Part shown: positions 1-7,812 of the stretch, piece after piece | How positions within the stretch are numbered: position 1 is the stretch's first letter | Layout of the letters: every line of letters begins with the position of its first letter | Assembly (NCBI RefSeq): GCF_900102165.1 | Contig: NZ_FNBD01000001.1 | Coordinates: forward strand, 463,697 to 527,696 | Length of the DNA stretch: 64,000 bases | Origin: Cellulophaga baltica | GTDB taxonomy: Bacteria > Bacteroidota > Bacteroidia > Flavobacteriales > Flavobacteriaceae | Reading direction: 5' to 3' | The notes under the pieces: generated by a model | The model's input: only the letters and a program-made list of their open reading frames with translations | Told to the model about the DNA's origin: nothing | Databases searched by the model: none | Program-made: the position numbers and the translations under genes

Positions 1-1302
1 GAAACTAAAAACAATAGTGCTTTGCTATCGCTTTTAGAAGATATTCACTATGCAGATATTGCTGAGATTATCAATGAGTTAAATGAAGACGAAGCCACTT
101 ACATTATCAAGCTTCTAGAGAGCGATAAAACATCTGATATTCTTACAGAATTAGATGATGATGTGCGTGAAAGTATTTTAGGAAATTTATCTGCGAAAGA
201 AATTGCAGAAGAATTAGATGAACTAGATACGGATGATGCTGCCGATATTGTTGGTGAGCTTCCAAAGGAAATGGTTCAGAGAGTTATTTCTGAAATAGAA
301 GACAGAGAGCATGCAAAAGATATTGTAGACCTTTTACGTTTTGATGAAAATTCTGCTGGGGGTTTAATGGCAAAAGAATTAGTAAAAGTAAACGAAAACT
401 GGAATGTACTTACCTGTGTTAAAGAAATGCGGGTACAAGCAGAAAATGTGACACGAGTACACTCTATCTATGTTGTAGATGATGAAGGTAAATTAAAAGG
501 AAGACTCTCTTTAAAAGATTTATTGACTACGTCTACAAAAACACACATTAAAGACGTTTACATCGCAAAAGTAGATTATGTGAATGTAAATGAAAAACCA
601 GAAGAAGTAGCTCGGATCATGTCTAAATATGATTTGGAAGCTATTCCAGTTATTGATGAAATTGGTCGTTTGGTAGGCCGTATTACTATTGATGATATTG
701 TAGATGTTATCCGGGAAGAGGCAGAAAAAGATTATCAAATGGCTGCGGGTATTTCTCAAGATGTAGAAGCCGATGATAGTATTTGGGAATTAACCAAAGC
801 ACGTTGGCCTTGGTTACTTATTGGAATGATGGGCGGATTGGGAGCGGCTAGTATTATTAGTGGTTTTCAAGAAGCACTCACGAAATTTCCTGTGTTATTA
901 ATATTTATCCCCTTAATGCAAGCAACTGCTGGTAATGTGGGGGTACAATCTTCTGCAATTGTAGTTCAAGGTTTAGCCAATGACACTATTAAAGGTGCTA
1001 TTTGGGGCCGACTAGGAAAAGAACTTCTGTTAGGTTTAGTAAATGGTTTAGCTTTAGCCTTTGTTTTTCTAATCATTAGCCATTTTGGATTTAAAACCAC
1101 GTATTTAGAATCTATTGCTGTAGGCATAGCCCTTGTTACTGTTGTTGTAAATGCCGCAGTAATTGGTACCTTTATTCCTATTTTCTTAAACAAAAGAGGC
1201 ATTGATCCTGCTATTGCAACCGGTCCTTTTATTACCACCAGTAATGATGTTTTAGGAATTCTTATTTATTTTTCTATCGCCAAGGTTATTCTAGGGTTTT
1301 AA
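1..1302 (+). CDS. mgtE: Magnesium transporter MgtE, 5'-truncated by window edge
   Basis: Mg2+ (and Co2+) channel of the inner membrane. The frame is open from base 1 (E-T-K-N-N-S-A...), so the true start lies upstream and a few tens of residues are missing. Visible order: acidic helical N domain of short repeats (DDAADIVGEL at about 75-85), two CBS domains (about 130-250) that in this family sense cytosolic Mg2+, then five predicted membrane helices to the C-terminus. AGNVGVQSSAIVVQG is the conserved pore-region signature. About 433 residues are visible against roughly 450 for the family. No clear terminator follows; the next gene starts 133 bases on. The family assignment is firm; only the start is unknown. 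Confidence 0.95.
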   Translation, partial: ETKNNSALLSLLEDIHYADIAEIINELNEDEATYIIKLLESDKTSDILTELDDDVRESILGNLSAKEIAEELDELDTDDAADIVGELPKEMVQRVISEIEDREHAKDIVDLLRFDENSAGGLMAKELVKVNENWNVLTCVKEMRVQAENVTRVHSIYVVDDEGKLKGRLSLKDLLTTSTKTHIKDVYIAKVDYVNVNEKPEEVARIMSKYDLEAIPVIDEIGRLVGRITIDDIVDVIREEAEKDYQMAAGISQDVEADDSIWELTKARWPWLLIGMMGGLGAASIISGFQEALTKFPVLLIFIPLMQATAGNVGVQSSAIVVQGLANDTIKGAIWGRLGKELLLGLVNGLALAFVFLIISHFGFKTTYLESIAVGIALVTVVVNAAVIGTFIPIFLNKRGIDPAIATGPFITTSNDVLGILIYFSIAKVILGF

Positions 1303-1435
1303 AAGCCAACAACTCTTTAAGCGTCAAGCAATCAGCGCATTTTATAGTAAATTTATATAAATAGCATTATTTATTAAATCTTTAATAAATACTATTGAAA
1401 AAAGTTGTAATCTTTGCGCAATAATTGCTTGCCTT

Positions 1436-2959
1436 ATGATACGAAATATTGAAAATATAGAATTAGAATTCTTAACCATTGACGATTATCAAGCTTTGAA
1501 ATCTGCAATGATTGAAACCTACCCCAATATGGAAAACTCCTATTGGAAAGAAAATTTAATTCAGAAGTTAATAAATGATTTTCCTCAGGGGCAAGTGGTC
1601 ATAAAAGTGAATGGAAATTTAGCAGGCTGCGCGCTATCTTTAAGAGTTGATTACGCACAATTTGACAGACCACATACCTACAGAGAGGTTACGGGAAATT
1701 ATACCTTCAACACCTTAAAAAAAGATGGGGATGTGTTGTATGGGATTGAAGTATTCATAAAATCTGAATTTAGAGGCTTGCGCCTTGGAAGACGTTTATA
1801 TGACTACCGTAAAGAACTTTGTGAGAGAGAAAACTTAAGAGGTATTATTTTTGGCGGCAGAATTCCTAATTATCACAAATACTCCAACGAGCTTTCGCCT
1901 AAACAATATATTGAAAGTGTTAGACGCAAAGAAATTCATGACCCTGTTTTAAACTTTCAGATTTCCAACGACTTTCACCCTTCAAAAATTATGAAAGGGT
2001 ACTTAGAAGGCGATGCACAATCTAATGAATATGCCGTTCTTTTAGAATGGGACAATATCTATTACCAAAAAACAAATACCAAAGCAGCTACCAATAAAAA
2101 AGTTATTCGCCTTGGACTAATTCAATGGCAGATGCGTAGCTATAAAAATCTTGAAGATTTAATGCAACAAGCAGAATTCTTTATCGATTCTGTATCTGGA
2201 TACCGTTCAGATTTTGCTTTATTCCCAGAGTTTTTTAATGCTCCATTAATGGCAGAGAATAACCACCTAAAAGAATCTGATGCCATTAGAGAGTTGGCAA
2301 AGCACACCTCAGAAATAGTTAAAAAATTCTCAGAACTAGCTATAACTTATAACATTAATATTATTACAGGAAGTATGCCTGAAATTATTGATGACCGTTT
2401 GTACAATGCAGGTTATTTATGCAAGAGAGACGGCACTACAGAGCGTTATGAAAAATTACATGTTACTCCAGATGAAGCCAAAGTTTGGGGCATGCAAGGC
2501 GGCTCTGAGCTCCGCACGTTTGATACTGATTGTGGTAAAATTGGAATTTTGATCTGTTACGATGCTGAGTTCCCGGAACTAAGTAGACTTCTTGCAGATG
2601 ATGGTATGGATATTTTATTTGTTCCATTTTTAACCGATACTCAAAATGGATACTCAAGAGTACGTCATTGCGCACAAGCAAGAGCTATTGAAAATGAATG
2701 TTATGTAGCCATCGCTGGTAGCGTGGGTAATTTACCTAGAGTAAATAACATGGACATTCAATACGCACAGTCCATGGTCTTTACTCCGTGTGATTTTTCT
2801 TTTCCTGCAAACGGAATAAAGGCAGAGGCTACACCAAATACCGAAATGATATTAATCTGTGATGTAGATATAGATTTACTTAGAGAATTAAATCAATTTG
2901 GCAGTGTAAAAAATTTGAGAGATCGCAGAAAAGATTTATTTGAATTAAGAAAAAAATAA
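1436..2959 (+). CDS. Bifunctional GNAT acetyltransferase / carbon-nitrogen hydrolase
   Basis: Fusion of an N-terminal GNAT N-acyltransferase domain (about 1-215, with RLGRRLYDYR as the acetyl-CoA loop) to a nitrilase-superfamily amidohydrolase (about 222-500). The hydrolase triad is visible: E265 in LFPEFFNAP, K340 in YEKLHVTP and C374 in GILICYDAEFPE. This two-domain architecture is known from Bacteroidota and some Bacillus proteins, but the substrate is unknown. A role in amide or acyl-amine turnover is inference. It stands alone, with a terminator about 20 bases downstream. ATG start at 1436. The length of 507 aa is complete for both domains. Confidence 0.9.
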   Translation: MIRNIENIELEFLTIDDYQALKSAMIETYPNMENSYWKENLIQKLINDFPQGQVVIKVNGNLAGCALSLRVDYAQFDRPHTYREVTGNYTFNTLKKDGDVLYGIEVFIKSEFRGLRLGRRLYDYRKELCERENLRGIIFGGRIPNYHKYSNELSPKQYIESVRRKEIHDPVLNFQISNDFHPSKIMKGYLEGDAQSNEYAVLLEWDNIYYQKTNTKAATNKKVIRLGLIQWQMRSYKNLEDLMQQAEFFIDSVSGYRSDFALFPEFFNAPLMAENNHLKESDAIRELAKHTSEIVKKFSELAITYNINIITGSMPEIIDDRLYNAGYLCKRDGTTERYEKLHVTPDEAKVWGMQGGSELRTFDTDCGKIGILICYDAEFPELSRLLADDGMDILFVPFLTDTQNGYSRVRHCAQARAIENECYVAIAGSVGNLPRVNNMDIQYAQSMVFTPCDFSFPANGIKAEATPNTEMILICDVDIDLLRELNQFGSVKNLRDRRKDLFELRKK

Positions 2960-2978
2960 ATTAAAACACCGCACTATA

Positions 2979-3016
2979 GAAAGCATCAACATACTACAGT
3001 TGATGCTTTTTTTATG
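2979..3016 (+). terminator. Rho-independent terminator after GNAT/nitrilase gene
   Basis: Stem AAAGCATCAAC / GTTGATGCTTT around an 8-nt loop, followed by a run of seven T. Confidence 0.85.
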
Positions 3017-3190
3017 CACCTTTACTAGCCACATAGCCAATATTGTATGAAAAAATCGCTCTTATAAGCTCCCTGAACATTGCGCCATACTTTTACCATA
3101 CAATCCAACAATTAAAATAATATTTTTTTCATTAAATTTATACATCCTCCTATACCGCAATAACCAAAATACAAGCATTATATTTAAGGA

Positions 3191-3772
3191 ATGTCTCTAG
3201 ATCTTTTAAAGCAAAATATCACAAAAAACGTTCAACTCAATGATTCAGATCTTGAGACATTTTCTAATGCATTTTATCCCAAAACTATCGCTAAAAAGCA
3301 ATTTTTATTAAAACAAGGGGAGATATGTAAGTTTGAAGGCTTTGTCACTAAAGGTTGTTTCAGAGTCTTCACCCTTGACTCTCAAGGTAAAGAACATGTA
3401 TTATATTTCGCTATTAAAGATTGGTGGATTACAGATATTGATAGTTTCACTAATCAAAACAAATCTATATTATCCATACAGGCCATAGAGGATAGTGAAG
3501 CTTTATTGATAACTCACGAAAATAAAGAGCAGCTTTATCAGCAAATACCTTCCATTGAAAAACTTTTCAGAATCATGACACAAAAAACTTTAGTGTCATT
3601 ACAGCGTAGGATGATTAGTAACTTAAGTCAAACAGCAGATGATCGCTACTTAAATTTTATTACCAAATACCCCCAAATAGCCCAAAAATTAACCAATCTT
3701 CAATTAGCCTCATATCTAGGAATATCGCATGAATTTTTGAGTAAAATTAGAAGTAAAACTGTTTCCAAATAA
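3191..3772 (+). CDS. Crp/Fnr family transcriptional regulator
   Basis: Cytoplasmic DNA-binding regulator of 193 aa. An N-terminal cyclic-nucleotide-binding-like beta-barrel (about 25-130) is followed by a helix and a C-terminal winged HTH, whose recognition segment reads LASYLGISHEFLSKIR. No N-terminal cysteine cluster is seen, so it is not a classical Fe-S FNR. The effector is unknown. It lies directly upstream of the MBL/SnoaL operon, and a perfect TTGAAC-TT-GTTCAA palindrome begins 19 bases after its stop codon. That makes it a plausible local regulator of that operon (inference). The Bacteroidota subfamily with this HTH often responds to redox or nutrient stress, but nothing here shows which. 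Confidence 0.9.
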   Translation: MSLDLLKQNITKNVQLNDSDLETFSNAFYPKTIAKKQFLLKQGEICKFEGFVTKGCFRVFTLDSQGKEHVLYFAIKDWWITDIDSFTNQNKSILSIQAIEDSEALLITHENKEQLYQQIPSIEKLFRIMTQKTLVSLQRRMISNLSQTADDRYLNFITKYPQIAQKLTNLQLASYLGISHEFLSKIRSKTVSK

Positions 3773-3790
3773 TTTTTGTTTTTTCATTTA

Positions 3791-3834
3791 TTGAACTTGT
3801 TCAATGTTTTCTTTTGTTCATCTATGCAATTTTG
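3791..3834 (+). promoter_or_regulatory. FNR/CRP-like operator plus -7 element of the MBL operon
   Basis: Perfect palindrome TTGAACTTGTTCAA at 3791-3804 (pattern TTGA-N6-TCAA, the FNR-type spacing). A -7-like element CAATTTTG lies at 3827-3834, one mismatch to TAnnTTTG. The palindrome centre (3797.5) is 33.5 bases from the TTTG, which would put it near -43, a class II activator position. The MBL start codon follows at 3860. Binding by the adjacent Crp/Fnr protein is inference. Confidence 0.6.
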
Positions 3835-3859
3835 TAGCATCAAATTAAAACAGCATACA

Positions 3860-4745
3860 ATGAAAAATCTTATTTCAACAATAGTATTAACTACTTTAAT
3901 TTTATGTAACATGGAAGCACAAGAAACACAAACAATTGCCACGAATAATTTTACACTACAGATTTACAATGCATCGGAAAATAGCTTTGGCGTTGCCTCT
4001 ATACTTGTTTCTGGCAAAAAAGACGCAATTTTAATAGATGCTCAATTTACATTGGCAGATGCAGAAAACGTTGCAAAATCTATTAAAGATTCAGGTAAAA
4101 ATCTAAAAACAATTTTCATATCACACAGTGACCCAGATTTCTATTTTGGCCTGCAAGTATTTAAAAAATACTATCCAGAAATTACTGTATATGCAACACC
4201 TGCTACTGTAGACAACATTAAGGCTACCGCCCAAAAAAAAATTGGATGTTTGGGGAGCTAAATTAGGTAGCGCAATCACTACAAATGTAATTTTACCTCA
4301 AGTATTAAAAGGAAGTTCTTTAGAATTAGAAGGCGAAAAACTAGAAATAATTGGCTTAGATAATTTCCCTGCAAAAACTTTTATTTATATTCCATCTAGC
4401 AAAGCTGTTCTTGGTGGCATCAATGTATTTTCAGACAATTTTCATCTATGGATGGCAGACGCGCAAACCACAGAAGCTCGCAATTCATGGATATCAATTT
4501 TAGAACAAATTGATACCTTAAAACCAACAATAGTGATTCCAGCACATGGAAATTCTAAAACAACACTTAACTTATCTTCCGTAAAACACACTAAGGAGTA
4601 CATTCAATTTTATGAAGAAGCACTCAAAACAAAACCTACTTCCACAGATTTAATTTCCATATTAAAAGAACACTACCCAAAAGCTACTTTTGAAACGGCA
4701 TTACAAATTGGAGCAAAAGTAAATACTGGAGAAATGAAATGGTAA
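3860..4745 (+). pseudogene. MBL-fold metallo-hydrolase, frameshifted in a 9-A run
   Basis: Exported metallo-beta-lactamase-fold hydrolase read in two frames. The first part starts at ATG 3860 with signal peptide MKNLISTIVLTTLILCNMEA and carries the metal-site segment ISHSDPDFYFGL; it runs into TAA at 4259. Homologous sequence resumes in the next frame as LDVWGAKLGS from 4242 to 4745 and includes the C-terminal PAHGNSK histidine motif. The switch falls in the nine-A run 4233-4241; removing one A gives a continuous protein of about 294 residues. It may be a true null, a sequencing or assembly error, or a slippage site. It overlaps the next gene by 7 bases (ATGAAATGGTAA), as in an intact operon. 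The second half is too conserved in sense to be random. Confidence 0.8.
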
Positions 4746-5206
4746 GGTTTCTAACAATAGGCATCTTGACAATGCTTTTATTCGCATTGTCAAGTTGTAC
4801 TTTAAAATCTAAAAAGATGACAAACTTAGAAATAATTAGAAGTACTTACGAGGGTAAAACATCAGAAGAAAATGGAGCTAATTTAGAAAAATTTGTTGCC
4901 AGTGATATTCGTTGGACAGAAGCCAAAGGCTTCCCATACGCGGGTACCTATGTTGGAATAAAAGATATCACCAAAAATGTATTTTCAAGATTAGGGTCTG
5001 AGTGGGATGCCTATAAATTTACCCCAGAAGAATATGTGGCAACAGACAATACTGTTGTCGCTATTGGCACTTACTCAGGAGTGTATAAACAAACTAACAA
5101 GGCATTCTCTGCACGAGTAACACATATCTGGAAACTTAAAAATAGTAAAATTGTAAGTTTTGAACAGATTGTAGATAGTAAAACCGTCGTAGATGCTATG
5201 ATTTAA
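4739..5206 (+). CDS. SnoaL-like (NTF2 fold) lipoprotein
   Basis: 155-aa lipoprotein. The signal peptide ends in the lipobox LSSC (Cys20), so it is probably anchored to a membrane on the periplasmic side. The rest is a single SnoaL/NTF2-like cone fold (about 28-150; VASDIRWTEAKGFPYAGTYVG near the start, VTHIWKLKNSKIVSFEQ near the end). Such domains bind or isomerise small hydrophobic molecules, but the substrate cannot be predicted. The start overlaps the MBL gene by 7 bases, implying translational coupling. The last residues VDSKTVVDAMI look complete. Confidence 0.8.
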   Translation: MVRFLTIGILTMLLFALSSCTLKSKKMTNLEIIRSTYEGKTSEENGANLEKFVASDIRWTEAKGFPYAGTYVGIKDITKNVFSRLGSEWDAYKFTPEEYVATDNTVVAIGTYSGVYKQTNKAFSARVTHIWKLKNSKIVSFEQIVDSKTVVDAMI

Positions 5207-5212
5207 TTTAGC

Positions 5213-5234
5213 GCTATTATTGCGCATTAATAGC
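5213..5234. repeat. Inverted repeat after SnoaL lipoprotein
   Basis: Perfect 7-bp arms GCTATTA / TAATAGC around 8 nt. No T-run follows, so it is either a weak terminator or a processing hairpin. Confidence 0.35.
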
Positions 5235-5391
5235 CACACCCTATAGTGGACCAACAACGATAGTGGATTTAGATCTGATTCAAACAGATTTAAATCGGCT
5301 ATTACTTTTTTCTCTTGTATTACAAATTTCATTTTTCATAGCGCTAAAATTATCGTATATTCTTATCCCACTTGCTTTATATTTAGAGATT

Positions 5392-5771
5392 ATGACATCT
5401 ATAGAACAGAACAAAAAAATGCAGTAGCTTTCTATAAAACAGCATACGAAGGCAATCCAAAAATAGCTGTTGAAAAATATGTTGGAAAAGAATACATTCA
5501 ACACAACCCTGCAGTTGCCAATGGCACTCAAGGCTTTATCGCCTATTTTGAAAAAATGCAATTAGCGTATCCAGAAAAATCTATTGAATTTGTTCGAGTG
5601 ATCGCTCAGGATGATTTAGTAGCCCTCCACACCCATCAAGTATGGCCAGATAACGACCAATATGTTACGATGGATTTTTTTAGATTTGATCCTCAGGGTA
5701 AAATTTGTGAACACTGGGATGCTATTCAGCAAATACCCAAAACTTCAGAGAATCCAAATAAAATGTATTAG
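5392..5771 (+). pseudogene. SnoaL-like protein, frameshifted near its start
   Basis: A second SnoaL/NTF2-fold protein, without a signal peptide. ATG 5392 reads MTSIEQNKK and then hits TAG. The family sequence continues in another frame as NAVAFYKTAYEGNPKIAVEKY and on to NPNKMY at 5769. The break is in the seven-A run 5413-5419; one extra A would restore an intact protein of about 126 residues. The expected family opening (MT.IE.NK.NAI.FY) supports this join. It lies 185 bases after another SnoaL gene. Together with the frameshifted MBL gene upstream, this is the second poly-A indel in 1.2 kb, which suggests operon decay or a homopolymer error pattern. Confidence 0.75.
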
Positions 5772-5918
5772 TCTATCGTTATTAAAAGAAGTATCGAATC
5801 TCAATTACGTATTTTAAGGTTGAAAAACAGCTTGACCTTACCCAAATCAGCAATTGTTGATTATATTTAGATTCTTTTTTCACGGAACTTAGTACTAAAA
5901 ATATAACCAAATACAAGA

Positions 5919-6860
5919 ATGCGCGTATTACATTTAGATGTGAATCACCCTTTAATTATCGAACAATTTAATGAATTAGGGTTTATAAACGAGGAAGATT
6001 ACACCTCAAGCAAAGAAGAAGTAGAAGCAAAAATACATTTATACGATGGTATTATCATCCGCAGCAGGTTTAGTCTTGACCACACTTTCTTAGAAAAAGC
6101 TACCCAGCTAAAGTTCATAGGAAGACTAGGCGCCGGCTTAGAAAATATAGACACAGCATATGCAAAGGATAAAAATATATTCTTAGCCGCAGCTCCTGAA
6201 GGAAATAGAAATGCCGTAGGAGAACATACTTTAGGCATGCTTTTATCTCTTTTCAACCATTTAAATAAAGCAGACCAAGAGGTAAGACACGGTAAATGGG
6301 ACCGAGAAGGAAACCGTGGAATAGAATTAGATGGTAAAACCGTTGGTATTATTGGATACGGAAATATGGGGAAGGCTTTTGCCAAAAAACTCAGAGGGTT
6401 TGATGTAGAAGTACTATGCTATGATATTAAAGGCGGTGTTGATGATGATAATGCACGCCAAGTGGGGATTATGGAAATCAAACAGAAATGTGATATCATT
6501 AGTCTTCATGTACCGCAAACACCAAGTACCATAAATATGATAAACAAAGAATTTATCGATGGTTTTAGTAAAGACATTTGGATTTTGAATACCGCTCGAG
6601 GTAAGTGTATTGTAACGCAAGATTTAGTAGAAGCCTTAAAAAGCGGAAAAGTGTTAGGAGCAGGATTAGATGTATTAGAATATGAAAAAGCATCATTTGA
6701 AAACATGTTTTCAGAGAATGAGCTGCCCGAGGCGTTCAGCTATTTAATAAAAGCTCAAAATGTGATACTATCTCCGCATGTGGGCGGATGGACCGTGGAG
6801 TCTAAAATAAAACTAGCACAAACTGTAGTAGACAAAGTCAAAGCTAAGTTCAGCGCTTAG
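5919..6860 (+). CDS. D-isomer-specific 2-hydroxyacid dehydrogenase
   Basis: Cytoplasmic NAD(P)-dependent dehydrogenase of the D-lactate / phosphoglycerate dehydrogenase superfamily. The Rossmann motif GIIGYGNMGKAFAKKL is in the middle. The catalytic Arg is in NTARGKCIV, and the catalytic His is in SPHVGGW near the C-terminus. GRLGAGLENID marks the substrate domain. At 313 aa it lacks the C-terminal ACT domain of long SerA proteins. It could serve as a 3-phosphoglycerate dehydrogenase, but the gene is not next to serC and the substrate is left open. ATG start at 5919; single transcription unit. Confidence 0.88.
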   Translation: MRVLHLDVNHPLIIEQFNELGFINEEDYTSSKEEVEAKIHLYDGIIIRSRFSLDHTFLEKATQLKFIGRLGAGLENIDTAYAKDKNIFLAAAPEGNRNAVGEHTLGMLLSLFNHLNKADQEVRHGKWDREGNRGIELDGKTVGIIGYGNMGKAFAKKLRGFDVEVLCYDIKGGVDDDNARQVGIMEIKQKCDIISLHVPQTPSTINMINKEFIDGFSKDIWILNTARGKCIVTQDLVEALKSGKVLGAGLDVLEYEKASFENMFSENELPEAFSYLIKAQNVILSPHVGGWTVESKIKLAQTVVDKVKAKFSA

Positions 6861-6946
6861 CTAGTGCTAAGGAAGACCTTTCTAAACTCCCATATAGCGT
6901 AGTATTACAAAAACATCTTAAAGTGACGATCTAATAACAATTAATA

Positions 6947-7333
6947 ATGAAAAATAGAGTTACAGGTTTAGGTGGATTCTTTTTCAAGACGAAAGACCCA
7001 GATGCTATTAAAAAATGGTACAACAACCATTTAGGATTAAATACAGATCAGTACGGCTGCACTTTTTGGTGGAAAGATAAAGAAGGTAATGATTGCAGTA
7101 CGCAATGGAGCCCAATGAATCAAGACACCGATTACTATGAACCTAGCAAATCATCATTTATGATGAACTTCAGGGTAGAAAATTTAGTGGAGTTGTTGGC
7201 AATTTTAAAAGAGGAAGGAGTTACTATTGTAGATGAAATTCAAGAGTTTGACTATGGAAAGTTCGGATGGATTCTTGATCCTGACGGCAATAAAATAGAA
7301 CTTTGGGAGCCAATAGACGCTGAATTTCTGTGA
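6947..7333 (+). CDS. VOC superfamily (glyoxalase/dioxygenase-like) protein
   Basis: 128-aa single vicinal-oxygen-chelate fold. It opens with GLGGFFFKTKDPDAIKKWY and ends with the usual DPDGNKIELWEP strand. Metal-ligand residues of true glyoxalase I are not all recognisable, so it may be an unassigned VOC enzyme or a binding protein. It is monocistronic, 86 bases after the dehydrogenase and 55 before the TM2 gene. Cytoplasmic; no signal peptide. Confidence 0.85.
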   Translation: MKNRVTGLGGFFFKTKDPDAIKKWYNNHLGLNTDQYGCTFWWKDKEGNDCSTQWSPMNQDTDYYEPSKSSFMMNFRVENLVELLAILKEEGVTIVDEIQEFDYGKFGWILDPDGNKIELWEPIDAEFL

Positions 7334-7388
7334 GTTAGAAATTATTATTACATTTAGCACAGTTTAACAACAAATAACAATTCAACCA

Positions 7389-7739
7389 ATGTCAGAAGAA
7401 CAAAACAAATCAGAAAAAAATGCAAACGAGTTTGCAGATGAAGCCAACAAAACCGCTAATGAATTTGCAGCAGGTGCAAAAGAAGCTTTTTCAGGAGCAG
7501 CTGCAGGAGACGAAAACAAGAAAGTACTTGCTGGATTATTAGCAATATTTTTAGGAAGTTTTGGCGTACATAAATTTATATTAGGATACCAAAAAGAAGG
7601 TATTATACAACTTATTGTATCCGTAGTAACTTGTGGTTTCGGAGGCATTATTGGTCTTATTGAAGGAATCATCTATTTAACAAAATCTGATGAAGAATTT
7701 TACAATACATACCAAGTAGGAAGAAAGCCTTGGTTCTAG
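7389..7739 (+). CDS. TM2 domain-containing membrane protein
   Basis: 116 aa. The N-terminal half is hydrophilic and Ala/Glu/Asn-rich (about 1-45). A TM2 domain follows: a first membrane helix around VLAGLLAIFLGSFGVHKF, then a short turn (ILGYQKEGI), then a second helix rich in Gly/Ile. The family has no settled biochemical function. A strong terminator lies 25 bases downstream and is shared with the convergent gene. Confidence 0.88.
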   Translation: MSEEQNKSEKNANEFADEANKTANEFAAGAKEAFSGAAAGDENKKVLAGLLAIFLGSFGVHKFILGYQKEGIIQLIVSVVTCGFGGIIGLIEGIIYLTKSDEEFYNTYQVGRKPWF

Positions 7740-7763
7740 TAGCACCACAACAGCTCAAAATAA

Positions 7764-7795
7764 AAAAGCCAAATCGCAAGATTTGGCTTTTTTTT
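7764..7795. terminator. Bidirectional terminator
   Basis: Stem AAAGCCAAATC / GATTTGGCTTT with loop GCAA and flanking A and T runs. It can stop the TM2 gene (+) and the acyltransferase gene (-). Confidence 0.9.
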
Positions 7796-7812
7796 GTACT
7801 ATCCAAAAGATC

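Noticed and set aside
3776-3859. Upstream extension of the MBL gene start
   Set aside because: It would put the palindrome and promoter inside the coding region, and the signal peptide begins at 3860.
4242-4745. Second half of the MBL as an independent gene starting at TTG 4242
   Set aside because: It lacks the metal motif and signal and continues exactly the family sequence of the first half.
5999-6385. 128-aa minus-strand open frame inside the 2-hydroxyacid dehydrogenase
   Set aside because: Antisense shadow of a well-supported gene.
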